DNA from: Hofstenia miamia
Lineage: Eukaryota; Xenacoelomorpha; Acoela; Hofsteniidae
Reading direction: 5' to 3'
Assembly: GCA_900660155.1 (NCBI GenBank)
Contig: CABFPE010000227.1
Location: forward strand, 702,709-766,708
DNA length: 64,000 nt
Under the pieces are notes generated by a model. It was not told the origin of the DNA. It worked only from the letters and a program-made list of their open reading frames with translations, and ran no database searches. This document shows, one piece after another, positions 1 to 12,501 of this stretch (positions are counted from its first letter, which is position 1; each line of letters opens with the position of its first letter). The translations under genes were made by a program, and so were the position numbers.

Positions 1-32
<32 letters not shown>
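1..32. repeat. (TA)n microsatellite at window edge
   Basis: An uninterrupted TA run starts the window and probably continues to its left. Similar TA arrays recur across the window. Confidence 0.95.
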
Positions 33-35
<3 letters not shown>

Positions 36-479
36 TGTTAGCTAAGAATGCTGCGAAAAGTGACCTTAAGAAGCCTTAAGACACGCAATACAAACAGGAT
101 AAATTAGAGATTGATGAAGATATAGTTAATTAAGTCATTAGAATATTTTTGTTGTTCATAATTTAATGTTTTAGCAAGTGTGTATTGTCCTGATGAAAAT
201 ATAAATTTAAATCCCAAGTAAAGCTATTTTGTGAGTATAATATCATTACATCACAAAGGCTTTCTATAGGAAGGGATTGAAATATCAAGCTGGATGGATT
301 TTCTTTATTTACTCATAGTAAGGCTAATTGCCACCTTTAACACAATAATTTGCCAAAAAATTGCTTTTTATAACACCCTACTCTACATTCTTTTGTCAAC
401 GATAATGTTTTCTTTATTAATTTTGTCTATGCTTAATAATAAAACCGCGAGAAAAAATTAATTAAGAAGAAAATGTTAA

Positions 480-1390
480 TTATTGCAGAGAAGGTTTGTA
501 AAAAACCAGTTCTTAACTTTGAATGACAGAACTCGTCTATTTTTTAAAGTGCTGCACACATTAACACGTTTTGAAACTAGAGCACTTGCATTAAAAAATA
601 GTTACTTTTTGAATTTCAAAAACTTCCTAAAAACAATACTAAACTCTAAGATATTTTGCAGAAACATAAAATCTCAGCAAATATTGTTAACCTTCTAAAA
701 ACCATGTGGTCTCTATCTACCTTAATCAACATTTCAAAGTTAGGTAGAGCGGGAATTCTTTAATAGTATTAAATTTTAGGCCAATGGTTATTTCTTAAAA
801 ACTATTTCTTCTATTTTGTAAATTACAAAATGTAAAAAATAATTTTAAAGAAATCTTAAGCAAAATTTAAGAAATATCAAGCTACTAAGAATTGCGCAAC
901 AAAAAAAATGCATTAGTAATTACCATGGGGTGGCCATTGTATTAGACTGTAGTTTTGATACCAATACAATACCAAAATACATCACTAAATATAAAAATTG
1001 AGTTATTATTGAATTTGTTGAATGAGCATGTTGTAATAATATATTCGAACAAATGGTATGTAGCGTTTAAGTGCTTTTGGGAAAACTGTGTTAAATGTTA
1101 TGCAAAGATGTCCCCATTGTCGCCAAGACATTGTCGTATAAATTACTACGCTTTTGGGTTTGTATTTGAAACATGATCATTCTGTAGTTGCTGTTGTTAT
1201 CTATTATTTTTCTAACAATTTTCAATAATATGTTTTTGTTTGTATTGTCATGAGTTGGTGGTTTATTATTAGGTACTACTAAATTCGCTAGTGTGTCTAG
1301 TAGTCAAAGACTAACTGTAATAACTGTTGCCCATTTACTTCTGTATGCAGAGAGTCTGAAGAATAAACAACTGGTCAAATAATGGCAGTC
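480..1390 (+). other. Gene-poor stretch, possible LINE linker remnant
   Basis: A 71-residue open frame at 483-698 is rich in K, R, N and F and has the R-x2-LF-x-K and LKTIL-type pattern often seen in the linker between endonuclease and reverse transcriptase of LINE proteins. It lies upstream of, and in the same orientation as, the LINE that starts near 1390, so it may be an upstream part of that element. The 73-residue frame at 955-1176 has no recognisable motif. I see nothing else here. Confidence 0.2.
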
Positions 1391-3032
1391 CAAAAGGTAA
1401 TATATAATATAAGATATAATTGCCAATCCCTTAAATTTTATTCTTAATGAATACATAAAAAATAATTATTTTCCGGATTATTTAAAACTTGCCCATGTTA
1501 CTCCTACATTTAAAAAAAATGATCCATCAGTTGCCCAAAATTATCCACCAATTTCTATCACATCTCCATTAAGCAAAGTATTCGAAAGATTATTGCACGA
1601 TCAAATAACTGAATAACTAAATAAATACAACATACTGTCAAATTCTCAATTTGGTTTTCGAAAAAAATTCTCAACCTCTGATGCCCTTTTAAGAGCCACA
1701 GAAAACTGGAGATCGTCACTGGAGGCAAATAGGTTTGTAGCTATTGCTTGCCTAGATCTTTCTAAAGCTCTTGATTCGATTAATCATAGGATAAAAAAAT
1801 TATCCTATATGGGTTTTTCTAATAAAAGCAGAAATTTGATAACTAGTTATTTGAAGGATAGTTTTCAGAGAGTAAAGATAAGCGATGTTTTTTCAAATTG
1901 GCTGCCTGTTAACAATGGTGTTCCTCAAGGAACAATTCTAGGTCCCCTTCTTTTCAGTATACATGTATATGTAAACGACATGCAGATGACAATTGATTGT
2001 AATTTAATTCAATACGCCGATGATACCTGTATATTCAACGATAATAAATCTATGCATTTAGCAATTAAATCTATAGCATCAAATTGCAACAAATTGTGCA
2101 CATTTTTCAGAATGCATAGGTTGAACATAAATGAAATTAAAACTGAATTTTGTATTTTGCAGCCCGCTAAATATAACTACGACGTTTCAGATTTAACTCT
2201 TAATCTTAATGATGCTAAGGTTCCGATGGTTAATAATTTTAAGTACTTAGGAGTACTTTTTGACTCGAAACTAAATTTTGAATCTCACATTAACGCTACT
2301 GTTCGAAAATTAGCTATCGGTATAAGAAATATGTCAATGATAGTAAGGCAATTACCCCCCCTGTGCGATAATTCAATTTTTTCATGCATTTATAATGAGT
2401 CACCTAAATTATGCAAATATATTACTTACTGACATAAAAGATTGTTTTTTTTAGGAAACTTGATATCCAATTAAGATGGGCACTAAATGCTTCAAAGAAA
2501 AATTCTTCTAGAACTAAGGACCACATTTCAAAATATATCCTTTTCCCAAGACAGCTTGTCATTTTAAATACTATGTTGACCTTTTTTAAACTCATAAAGA
2601 ACTTACCACCTTTTAATTTATTCATAAGCAGAACTCCAGATCAAAACATTTTACATGTATTCGATATAGAAAAAACAATATGAAAGAATCATTCATTAAT
2701 ACCGCTATCCGAACTTGGAATTCATTGCATAAAGAAATAAAATCATTGAAAAATTAAGCGTTTTTAAAAGGCAAATTAAAATTTACCTTAAACAACAGTA
2801 TATCTCAGGTAAATCATGGCTAGGATATAAATTTTACAATTACGATTACTCAACAACCCGTACTTAAGATCTCTCATTAGTAATTTTTCCCTATCCTGTT
2901 AGATTTATTGTATAGTTATTTGTTGTTTTGTATGTATTGCGTATGGTTGTATATTTTCGACGCTATTCAGATAAATTACTAGTTATTAATTGTCAATATT
3001 TATCTGAATAAAGAATATCTTATCTTATCTGA
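1390..3032 (+). mobile_element. Decayed non-LTR retrotransposon (LINE), 3' part
   Basis: The segment runs from the palm region of a reverse transcriptase through the C-terminal tail of ORF2 to a 3' end with AATAAAGAA and short TATCT repeats at about 3008-3032. That layout (RT, C-terminal domain ending in a TWNSLH-type motif, short simple-repeat tail) is typical of CR1/Jockey-like LINEs. The 5' half with the endonuclease is absent or unrecognisable. In-frame stops and frame changes show it is dead. Target-site duplications were not found. Confidence 0.85.
1400..2870 (+). pseudogene. LINE ORF2 reverse transcriptase, broken
   Basis: The enzyme would copy LINE RNA into DNA at a nicked chromosomal target. 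The first part (about 1440-1800) reads FPDYLKLAHVTP, then SQFGFRKKFST, then the palm motif CLDLSKALDSINH, with one stop after DQITE. The longest open part, 1809-2432, carries motif B (GVPQGTILGPLLF) and the catalytic motif C (YADDT). A later piece near 2690-2800 reads NTAIRTWNSLHKEIKSL, matching the C-terminal end of such proteins. Stops and frame changes occur near 1615, 2430 and 2755. The first catalytic Asp (DLSKALD) and the YADD pair are both still present. Subfamily is not certain; the sequence is CR1/Jockey-like. Confidence 0.85.
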
Positions 3033-3189
3033 TCTAATAGTTCTGCCAATGAAAACCTGGATACAGTCACTCATACGCACGCATAAGGCGGGAAGTATTT
3101 TTCAGATACTGATAAAGATCGTGAAGCACTTGCAAACAATAATGGAAGCGCAAATAAATGTCAATTTAGGCACTGGTGGCGATGGATCT

Positions 3190-3425
3190 ACCAGTGAACA
3201 ACCCATTAGGTTAAAAACCAGGTGACTATAAGGTCAGACATTGCTTCATAACTCATGAAATCGGTGCTGAAATTGTTAACTACACCAACAAAGAAAGACA
3301 TTGCATTTTTGGTAATCCATTTTTCGACATAAACTCTAACAAAAATAATACATACCTTGGACATTCTCTGCAGGAGTTCACTGCGACACTGTTCACGTCC
3401 AAAGGACACCAAAACGGCTGAATAA
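3190..3425 (+). pseudogene. Repeat-derived ORF fragment of unknown family
   Basis: On the + strand one frame reads LMKSVLKLLTTPTKKDIAFL and, further on, LTKIIHTLDILCRS. A homologous fragment on the opposite strand at about 62690-62875 reads LMRLLLKLLT and LTKIIHTLDF. Conservation of the peptide in one frame between two distant copies suggests a dispersed coding element, not chance. Stops interrupt both copies. I do not recognise the family. On the minus strand the same DNA has an 82-residue open frame and a GTATGT site, which may be coincidental. Confidence 0.4.
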
Positions 3426-3429
3426 CATA

Positions 3430-4250
3430 GTATATGCAACACTCTAATATGCAAAGAATATCATTGAATTACCTTTATGCAGTTATTGAAAGTCTCTCAC
3501 ATAATTGTTTACTTAGAGAATAGTTGTGATGTGGGCGTTATGTTTGAATATATTATTGTTTTTATTATTTAGCGTTACAGCCAATTAGTAATGGGGTAGG
3601 TCTCGACCCCAGGTAATTAGTGTTATGTTTTTGACTGGTACTTAGAAGATTAATAGCGAAACTAAGTGCTTATAATTCCTAAAAATTTCTTACCACTTGA
3701 TTATACGAATTGCATTCTCAAAGTCCATATTTTTACAAATCTATGATATATAAAAACCCTTAAAAACAACGAGGAATGGGGTTAACATTTTGAGATCTTA
3801 ATTTTTGATCTCTTGACTTGAAGGATTATAATTTTGTAGTAAATTTCTATTACATTTGTGCAAATTTGTAGTTCTGATCATTTTAATTGTTGGCTGAATT
3901 TTCAAGATTGTTGTTGCATCACAAAAGTAGTTTTGAGTATGACATGTGGACTACAGTACCAATTCTGCCATTTTTAAGTAATAGATATCATGTTATTTAT
4001 GTCACTCGATCAATGATGTCCCAACTACATTTTCATCTCTTATAATGAGTGTGATAATGTAATTCGCAGCCAATGTCATTTTAGGGGTTTATGGAAACAC
4101 ACGGAGAACATTTATTATTTGGCTAGCACCACAGATTGTCATGAAGGCCATACACCAAATGTAATTGCTGCATACAACTACTAATTGAAATTATTTGCAA
4201 ACTTAAAGAAATTGTAGTTTAAAGAAGTTGATCATTTACATCGCATTAAC
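3430..4250. other. No gene seen
   Basis: Ordinary AT-rich sequence without a convincing open frame, repeat or RNA gene. Confidence 0.6.
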
Positions 4251-4256
4251 GTTATC

Positions 4257-4480
4257 ACCTAATAAACAAAACGTTTAAAAGATGTCTTATAGCACGTCTT
4301 AAAATTGTGTAGAAGACGTTTAGAAATGGCATCTATGTCAGGTGTAGAAGACGTCTTTAAGACGTTTAGAAATGGTTTAGAAAACGTTTAGAAATGGCTT
4401 AAAATGGTTTAGAAATAGTCTAGAAGAAGTCTAGAACACGTTTGAAATTGTTTAAAAACGTTTACAAAGCATTTAGTATA
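4257..4480 (+). repeat. Degenerate GTTTAGAA repeat block, left copy
   Basis: The block starts with CCTAATAAACAAAACGTTT and continues with a degenerate tandem repeat built on units such as AGAAGACGTTTAGAAATGG. A related block lies at about 8660-8940 and ends with the inverted form of the start motif (AAACGTTTTATTGCTTATTAGG). The repeat bodies have the same orientation on the + strand, but the end motifs are inverted, as expected for two ends of one element. Confidence 0.7.
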
Positions 4481-4889
4481 CCATGTTTATAGAAAGATTA
4501 ATAATTCATAACTACACATTACTGTTAAATATTTTATAAATTTTCAATATTCCGCTATGAGCAGTCAAAACTGCATTATACAGTATGGATAATGCTGCAT
4601 ATAGCAAATGGGCAGCCACAAAAACGATCAATGACAAACATGTTATCATTGACATTTCAAAATAACAACAATAATCATAATTCCGATTTGAATGTGTACT
4701 CCCCGAAAATGTAATACCCGAACCCGACGCAAAACGTTGACTTTGATTTGATATTATGGATCTCGGTCGAATCAAATAATCATTAACATCAATCATTTTC
4801 TGGTAGGGGAAATAGCAATTCATTGGTATTACTTTACGTCTTTGATCTTCCTCAAATTAAACGATGATTAACATCAGTATATTTTACTA

Positions 4890-5840
4890 ATAAATCTAAT
4901 CTTTGTCCCGAAACCAACGTGACCCCAATCCGAAGCCTGAAAATGGACTAATTTTTTGGTTACCCAATGACACTCTGTAATAAAGAGGGCCAATTTCTAT
5001 AAAAAACCCTATTTCTAAGATTATTGAGAGACTACTATGCAAGCAAGTTAATGATTTTCTAGAAGTGATTAACATCATACCCAGTCAATTTGGATTTAGA
5101 AAAGGACTAAGCGCCAATAATGCATTATTATCATTTATTGAATTACACGCTTTTATCCTAAAACACTGGTGTTTGCAGTAGCGCGGTGCAAAGCATTCGA
5201 CAGTTTAGATTTTCAAACTTTGGATGCTAATTTGAAGAAATATGGTTTCAATAAGGTCTTGTATATCAATGATATCTCCATACATATGCAAGGCAGTAAG
5301 TTAATCCAGTACGCTGATGACATATGTGCAATAGATAGATACAAAAGTCCACAAATAGCAACAGTAAGGTTTCATGTAAACATCCAGGCAAAAGCAAAAT
5401 ATCTCCAACAAACCAAGCTGGCAATAAATGCAGAGAAACGCAGTGCATAATATTTTCAACAAAAAACATAAACCTAAGCAAATGATATCCATATTAAAGT
5501 ATTAAAAGCATGCAATCTGTAAGGTACCTGGGTGTTGAGATTGACTACAACTCAGATATGATAGATTCATACAAGAAAAAATAAACAACATGTCTGCAGC
5601 TGCAGGCATAAAGTATCTAAAAGAAATAAGAAAAATTACTGAAAGTAATGTTATTGTGGATGCATTTGTTCTTGCTTATTACACATATGGTTGTATTCTT
5701 CTATGTGATATCAATTTAGACAGGAGTGGATATACAGCTGTGGCCAAAATAATAGAGCACCCACAGTATTTTCATGAAATTAGTGATATAAGAATGACGA
5801 TAACATTATTACTCTTAGTACACTTAATACATGACTAAAG
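4890..5840 (+). pseudogene. LINE reverse transcriptase fragment, internally deleted
   Basis: A reverse transcriptase of a non-LTR retrotransposon. Visible parts are PISIKNPISKIIERLLCKQ, then SQFGFRKGLSANNALL, then KAFDSLDFQTLDANLKKYGFN (catalytic palm motif A with AFD), then YINDI and the catalytic YADD in LIQYADDICA. The sequence jumps from KKYGFN almost straight to YINDI, so the stretch with the PQG motif has been deleted. The tail at 5590-5838 (AGIKYLKEIRKITESNVIVDAF..YYTYG) matches the region after the palm in these proteins. Several frame breaks are present. It differs in sequence from the LINE at 1.4-3.0 kb, so it is another family or subfamily. Confidence 0.8.
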
Positions 5841-7440
5841 TAAAATGACAATCATAATGTCAACATTTACTCAATACTTAGTAGGATAACCCCTCTGTCA
5901 ATTTAATTGCTCGATCCTCTGAAGATGCACCTCAATTCTTTTTACAATCACGCTTATTGTGCAGAGAGATTTGTACAGCATGGCGAGATATTTTCAAAAT
6001 ATTTGCAATTTTTAGATGTGAATAACCAACATCTCAATATGCTTTAATCTGACCATGTTTAAACGTGCTAATATCACAGTTTCTAACCATTTTTCACAAA
6101 AATAAACAGTAATTGCTTTACAGCCTATAGAGCAAACAATTAATAAAACTTTTAATTATCTGGCCAGAATCAATGATTTGCAATCAATATAGTACCTTTT
6201 AACAAATAGGAAGGCTTGGTGCAAAAAATGAAATTGAATAATACAGCTCAATGCACTTATACGGCTTTTACCAGCAAATATGATTAAAATTTCCAAAAAA
6301 TTTCCAAATATTTAATAGGTTCAAGTATTCTCTTAGAGAAAATTCCGAGTTCGATCGAGTTTTTTAGAATAAAGTAAAATATATTGTACAATAATTCTGA
6401 GTTACGATAGATAAAATATAATTATTTGTGTTCGATAAAAAAATTTAAATTTAAAATATTTCAATTTTTACTGTATTTTCGAGTGGATTTTCGATCAAGT
6501 TCGAGTTTTGATGATTTCTCTTCCGACTTTTTCCGATCGAGTTTTGCAAGCTTATCCGTGTTCGAGTACTTAGCATTCAGAGTATTCAAAAACCCTTGGA
6601 GAGACTACCCTTTTTTGAAAGTAAAGAACCGGTCAAAAACTATATTCGTTTTAAGCACTATACTCGAAATAAATGGACAAGTTATGTACAAATGGACTGA
6701 CCCTGCATTCTTTACAAATGGAGTGCTAGGAAACGCTTAAGCTACTCTGCTGGACAGTCCATTGCTACAACACATAGGTCGGATAGTCAGTTTGTTCCCA
6801 TGATTGTGTGCACCCAATTGTGAGTTCGTCAAAGACATGAGAATGATCACTAGGCTTCACAGCTAGCAATAGGGAGCACAGCCAAAAAGAAGTTCTCATA
6901 TATTAGGAAGAATGCATCATCAGCATGTGCCGTTTCCATCTGAAAGGTTCTTTATAAAAATTGATTGTCTGCGTCAAAAACTTCTCCCATTTAGTCACCA
7001 ACACCTGCTCTAGAAGGACATCATTTCAAACAATCCCAAAGATTATAGCGTACTATATCAGCAGCAATAGTTAATGTAATGGCTTCTACTCCCTTTTAGA
7101 CTTAATGTGGAAACTGTCACAACTGTTATTGTCTACTTTTGAAAGCATCATTTAAGGAGCGTGGCTCTACCAGTGTGTCAACAATAATAGGCTTAGTCTG
7201 GCTCAATTCTTGGTATGCACTGCCTGTCCTATTCGAAGCTTCTTATAGTTTTCCTAACTTTGGTTTCCTCCTTAACTTCTTTGAAATCAGATTATTAAAG
7301 AAGGTTCCCGCTACAACAGAGGGGGAAATACAGAGAGAACCCCATGATGGGTTTTGTTTCAGCTTACTCAACACAACACCAAAAAGAAAAAATGAGTTAG
7401 TGGTAGGCATAAGTGCGCCCCTTTAGGGGAGATGGATAGA
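5840..7440. other. No recognisable gene
   Basis: Two open frames (6426-6740 and 7139-7426, both +) have no motif I recognise. Around 6345-6545 GAGTTCGATCGAGTT-like words recur, giving an F/S-rich translation that looks like simple-sequence coding. The stretch at 6740-7430 has higher GC than its surroundings and may be old transposon sequence. Confidence 0.4.
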
Positions 7441-7499
7441 CACCCTGTCCACCCCCTAAACCTGTTTAAATAAACAACACAGATTAAATAGAGTATTCA

Positions 7500-7880
7500 A
7501 CTGGTGAATTTAAGCAATGTTTAATATCGATAAACATCAAACGGATGAGAAAATAAAAAAATTATCAATATTATCACCAATATATTACATAAAATACGCG
7601 TGCCTTAGTAATCTTTACAAATTTTTAAATAATTTAACACCAAACAGCCCTAGAATTAAATATGCCAAAATCAACCTGCGAACAAAGAAGTGTATCAATA
7701 TCTTTAAAATCCATAATAACTACTGGAAAGGTGGAATGCTCTTCCTACTAGTGCATCTTCACTGAAATTGTTTAGAAAGTTATTAAAGCAGAACCTGTTA
7801 GCAAATCAATGCAAATATGGCTACTCAGCTAAAACAAATATTTGGCGACAATTGTTAACTTTATAGCGTTTTATATATGT
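7500..7880 (+). pseudogene. LINE ORF2 C-terminal fragment
   Basis: The open frame at 7517-7765 contains YLNLYKFLNN-like sequence (SNLYKFLNNLTPNSPRIKYA). It changes frame near 7730, after which the sequence reads WNALPTSASSLKLFRKLLKQ, the hallmark C-terminal W-N-x-LP..SLxxFRxxLK motif of CR1/Jockey-like ORF2 proteins. Only this last part of the element survives. It is followed by an AT-rich tail and the TA array near 7984. Confidence 0.7.
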
Positions 7881-7983
7881 TCTTTTTTAAACTATTTTTT
7901 AACCAATTTTAATTTATAGTTTTAGCATATTTTAGCATATGTGTATTTTATGATTGTATATGTGTATTATTTGTAAATATTGA

Positions 7984-8046
7984 ATATATATGTATATATA
8001 TATATATCTATATATATATTTATATATATATATATATATATGTATA
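7984..8046. repeat. (TA)n-rich microsatellite
   Basis: Interrupted TA array with TG, TC and TT breaks. A 70-residue Y/I-rich open frame on the minus strand here is only translated microsatellite. Confidence 0.9.
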
Positions 8047-8659
8047 AAACTATTATATATATAATAATATTTTAAACGATGTCGTCTCCACTTAATATTT
8101 ATGTATTTTACTATATATATTACGGATGACTTGCGAAAGTTCATGTTAATGTGTATATGGGTATCCGATTGGCCAATTAAAATTTTTCGCGTACGAAAAA
8201 TGAAATTTAATAAATTCTAACATTGAAGAATATTCAATATTTATATTGAAGCAATTGTAGATCAAAAATTTTTTTAAAATTTTTAGCTACTTTTGGCAAT
8301 TAATACGAATGTAAGAATACAAAATTTGCTTAGTTTGAAGAATTCAATTGCTAAAAGCGTGTTTACATTTGTGCGTCAAGGGGATAGTTGAAGACAAAAT
8401 TGATTGAAAATATATTCCGTTCTTCTACTCCGTGCGCTTCCGCTTTCAATTCTGTAAGGTGTTTACACTAGGAATCTATGGAATTCATCATAGTGAACAA
8501 ATGTAAGCGCGACCATGCGCTATTGATATCTTTAAGTAGAATCAGCATTCTTGCATTATTGAATTTGCTTGACGAATACATCAAGTTCAACCAGTGTAAA
8601 TAGGGTCTAAGGGGAGTCCCTAATCTGGTCCATTAAAAACCAGATCAAATTATAACAAA

Positions 8660-8940
8660 AATTTGGGAATGGTTTAGAAAACTCTTATAAATTGTCTAGA
8701 AATGGTTTAGAAATGATTTAGAAAACATTTAGTAATTGTTTAGAAGCCGTTTAGAAGACATCTAGAAGACGTTTCGAAGACGTTTTACAATATCTTTGGT
8801 GGACATTAGATGGCATTCAGGCAATCAGCAACGTTTAGAAATGGTGTTTTATAAGACGTTGAGAAGACGTACCATAAGACGTCTTACGACCTGTTATATC
8901 ACTATTAGACAGATATAAAACGTTTTATTGCTTATTAGGC
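8660..8940 (+). repeat. Degenerate GTTTAGAA repeat block, right copy
   Basis: Units such as GGTTTAGAAATGATTTAGAA and TAGAAGACGTTTCGAAGACG run to the inverted end motif CTTATTAGG at 8932-8940. Partner of the block at 4257-4480. Confidence 0.7.
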
Positions 8941-9787
8941 ATTCACAATACTAACTTTCTTGCACTATGCATACACTGGAGAGCGCTCTTTGAAATCAGT
9001 TCTAGAAATAGAATTCGTATATTAAAAAGCAACATAAATCAAACTTTGTAATAAAGAATTAATATATATTTATGTACTAAACAGCATTAAAAATTATCAA
9101 TCCTTTGACGATCGATTATTTGTATGTGATTTTTAATTTTTATTAATAATTCTTGAAATTAGAAGAATATTCGATTACTTCTTGAATGTATAGAATATCA
9201 TTCTTCACATCGCTATATGCTCTTGTACATGGAGATAGTTCTTCAAAATTATACTAAGTCATTCTTGCATAAATGAAGTTTTATGTTAAGCCTAACAATG
9301 GGAGTTTTACTAATTTTAACTTTTCATTTTATTTAGATTTCTTAGATGTACATTGAGGTATTTTTATTCTGTTATCAAAACAGCAGTTATATTTAGATAC
9401 AGTAGGGAGGAACTCAATAAATCTGGAAATTTCTCTAAAAACTATTTTAATAAGACTTAACGTGTAATAGAGTAATTATTGGCTAAATATTGATTTAAAT
9501 TATATTATCAAAATGAGTGTATTATCATTTAGGGTTTTTAATTATGTACAGGTTGTCACCACAAATGCATTTGACGTGATAGCAACCTATCTAAATGAAT
9601 GACATACATTAGTCTTTATAGATTAGATTTTAAAGTTTATAAACAGAATTTGAAAGATCTTGGACAGTTAGTTAGTGTCTGGCTGTTCATGCACACATGT
9701 GTATGAAATTTCATTTCATAGGTTGAATTCTACATAAAAAATACCGTTTTCGAGCTGCTTATGGTTATTCCACGGGTCCATACTTAC

Positions 9788-9898
9788 AGTTTCTATCTCC
9801 CATTTACAAGGACTTACGTTGGAATGAGATGCGTTGAGGATGAAGTTTTGCGATTCTTTAAAAATTGATGAAGTTGTACATGAATCCGAGTTTTCCAT
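9788..9898 (-). CDS. Candidate first coding exon, unknown gene
   Basis: On the minus strand a short open segment begins MENSDSCTTSSIFKESQNF and runs into two possible splice donors, AAC|GTAAGT at 9817 and ACT|GTAAGT at about 9788. Eight bases before the ATG is a possible acceptor, TTTTTAG. Both donor sites match the strong consensus, which is why I list it. No downstream exon was identified and the peptide has no recognised domain. It may be chance in AT-rich DNA. Confidence 0.2.
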
Positions 9899-12147
9899 AA
9901 ATCAATCTAAAAATTATTTTCATAATATGTTATAATGGTATAGTAAAGCACCATGGAATCAAACCATACAAAAACTGACTCAATGACTCTGTTAACAATC
10001 AAAACAACTCTAAAGAAAGTTTACTTTTATATTCTTATAATTCTTTACATCATATCAAATGAAATCATAGCACTATTCAAACCATCCCTTTGCAATATAT
10101 ATATATATATATATATATATATCGCATACTACAAGATAGCAGTAAGATCTTTAAGGTGTAAATTTATTTTGTAATTTATGGATTTTCCTATTAGAAATGA
10201 AACATTTTTGCTTCTTTATCCTGTACTTTCTAGGGACCCTAATACATGTGGATAAGATATCAGTTAAATTTTTTACTTTACCAAGCCATCAAAATTCAAG
10301 ATTAGAGGAACATTGACTGTTCAATTACATATGTACATTCGGAAAAGTGTGTCTAAAAGCAATTTCTTAGTTGATGTCTAACAATCTTTGTAGAATCAAA
10401 TATAATTATGACCATTGGTAAGGGAATAATATGATTAAATTATTGGCTGTGGTTTTCGAAGAGATTTGTTACCGCTAGATCGAAAATGTCTAGTAGGAAT
10501 ATAAAAAAATATTTGAAAATTGAACGAGGTCATAGATTTATTTCAAAGTTTGTTAAGGAAATTATTTCTTGGATCTCGAAAAAAGTGACAAGAATAAACT
10601 ATTTATCAAAATCAATTTTTCTTTTCAATTGAGTTTAGAATCAGCTGCCCAGGGAATTAGCCGAATTTGAAAAAGTTTAATGTGCAAGGTGCTAAATATC
10701 ATACAGAATAAGGTTAGGATAAAATTTGTAAAATCATGGATTTAATCATTTTGCATTTTAAAATGATATTCATTTGGAAGGGAAGAATTAGTTTAATCTT
10801 GAGTTAGTTAAGAATATGTGCGTGCCAGGTTGGTCATTGACGCATGACCTTTCCATTCGTGATCCATTATAATCGAAAGAAAACTTTGAATTATTGTATT
10901 TTTATTGTTAGACATTACTTCCTTTTATTTTCGGCATTTCTAAATGATTTCTTTGTATTTTAGTCTGGAGTAATTTTAATTTCTGAATTTCTATGATAAC
11001 GGCTTATTAGCGCACTGCGTGTCAGCATTGTCTTCTCACAGCTCATTAATTTGCTGTTGTTGTATTTCGAAAGGAAAATCCAAAAAATTAGCTATATTGA
11101 ACTCTTGAAGAAATAAAATTCAATCCAAAATCTATTCCAATACTACTTCATGCTACGATATATTTCAGTGGGTTTTGCAAACTGCTTGAGACTAGAATTA
11201 TAATTTAAGAACTTGAGACTCCGCACAAAAGACTATCAGTGTTTCTAATTGTATTAAGCAACTATTGCCTAGATAATTTAGTTAGCTTCGTGGCTAATCA
11301 GTGCTAGTTTTGAATGGTTTTTCTAATAGAAATTCTGGCATAACTTTTTAAGGTCGGATTTTGACTTAATCAAGAGATTCGACTGGGATTAATAATATTT
11401 GGATCTGCACAACCTGTCAGTGTAAAATAATCCGAAATTCCGGTATTGGGTAAACATCATAGGCATTGGTACGTTATTAATCTTACTAATGGAATGATCA
11501 CATTTTTTTAATTTTTTAAAATCGGAAATGTACATATTTCTTCAAACTCTTTTCAAATTGAAACATTAAGAGAAATTATTAAATATCAGTTTAATTATTT
11601 AATATATTTTAGCAGAAATCTTAAAGTACAAATTTTCTCATTGAAAAAAATTGCTTTAACTTGAAAAATGTGAACTATTTGCATCGCATTTTTTCATTGC
11701 AGAATACTTTTAGAGTCAAAATAAATGACTAATTAAGTGGAAATGACATCAACAAAGAAGTGAAATTCAATAGAGAAAAAACAAGCCATCAACGAATTTT
11801 GTTTCGATTCATACAATACTTCCTTGAATGTCACACACATGGTCTGCGACCACCAAGATGAGAATTGAGAATATATCTTCACTAGGGATGTGCCGGAATC
11901 CGGTATCCAGTAAAATTTGATTAAATAATGGAATCTTCGAGAAAAAGTTATATTTTTTCTATGATATGAAGTTGTCATGCAACAAAACAAGTTTTTCTGA
12001 GATATCAAGACGTATTCTATTTAATATTTATTTATTTTCATTGGCAAGAAGTTGATATTAATTTAGAGATGAAGTTGTTCTTCATTAATAATTAGAACAA
12101 CTAAAAGTAATAAAATCTTATTTTGCAGTCTGCTAAACTTTAGCATG

Positions 12148-12148
<1 letters not shown>

Positions 12149-12186
<38 letters not shown>
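12149..12186. repeat. (TA)n microsatellite
   Basis: Uninterrupted TA run ending in TATATG. Confidence 0.95.
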
Positions 12187-12189
<3 letters not shown>

Positions 12190-12482
12190 AATATATTCGC
12201 CAGTTGTACTATGAAAATCAGAGGTGGTGGTGTGCAGGTGACGGATTTTTTAAAAATCCCATATTACAACTGACGGATTTTTAATTTACTTATTTCTTCA
12301 TAATTTTCTCTCGGTTATTTTATTGAAAATAGTTTGTATATTTATTCTAACTACATTATAATTAAGAGTCAAAAGCAATTTACTGCAAAAATTCTTTAGT
12401 ACAAGACTATAAACTAAAAAAACTATTTGCAAAATAATAGTAACATATAATATATTATTGTGTGGTGTGTGTTTGTTGGGGA

Positions 12483-12501
12483 TGTGTGTGTGTGTGTGTG
12501 T
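12483..12501. repeat. (GT)n microsatellite
   Basis: Short uninterrupted GT array, one of very few non-TA dinucleotide arrays in the window; another lies near 50730. Confidence 0.9.

Larger units (their letters stand above)
4257..8940. mobile_element. Candidate element with inverted ends and subterminal repeats
   Basis: The two ends share CCTAATAARCAA..AAACGTTT in inverted orientation. Just inside, both have AGAYGTCTTATRG-YACGTCTT, then degenerate GTTTAGAA repeats. The interior holds two LINE fragments (4890-5840 and 7500-7880) and no recognisable transposase. A clear target-site duplication is not visible. It could be one old non-autonomous DNA element of about 4.7 kb, or two independent copies of a repeat that happen to lie in this arrangement. 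I infer the first with modest confidence. Confidence 0.35.

Noticed and set aside
4512-4823. 103-residue minus-strand frame
   Set aside because: No motif is recognised; hydrophobic composition is expected by chance in this AT-rich DNA.
7932-8144. Minus-strand 70-residue tyrosine/isoleucine-rich frame
   Set aside because: It is the translation of a TA microsatellite.
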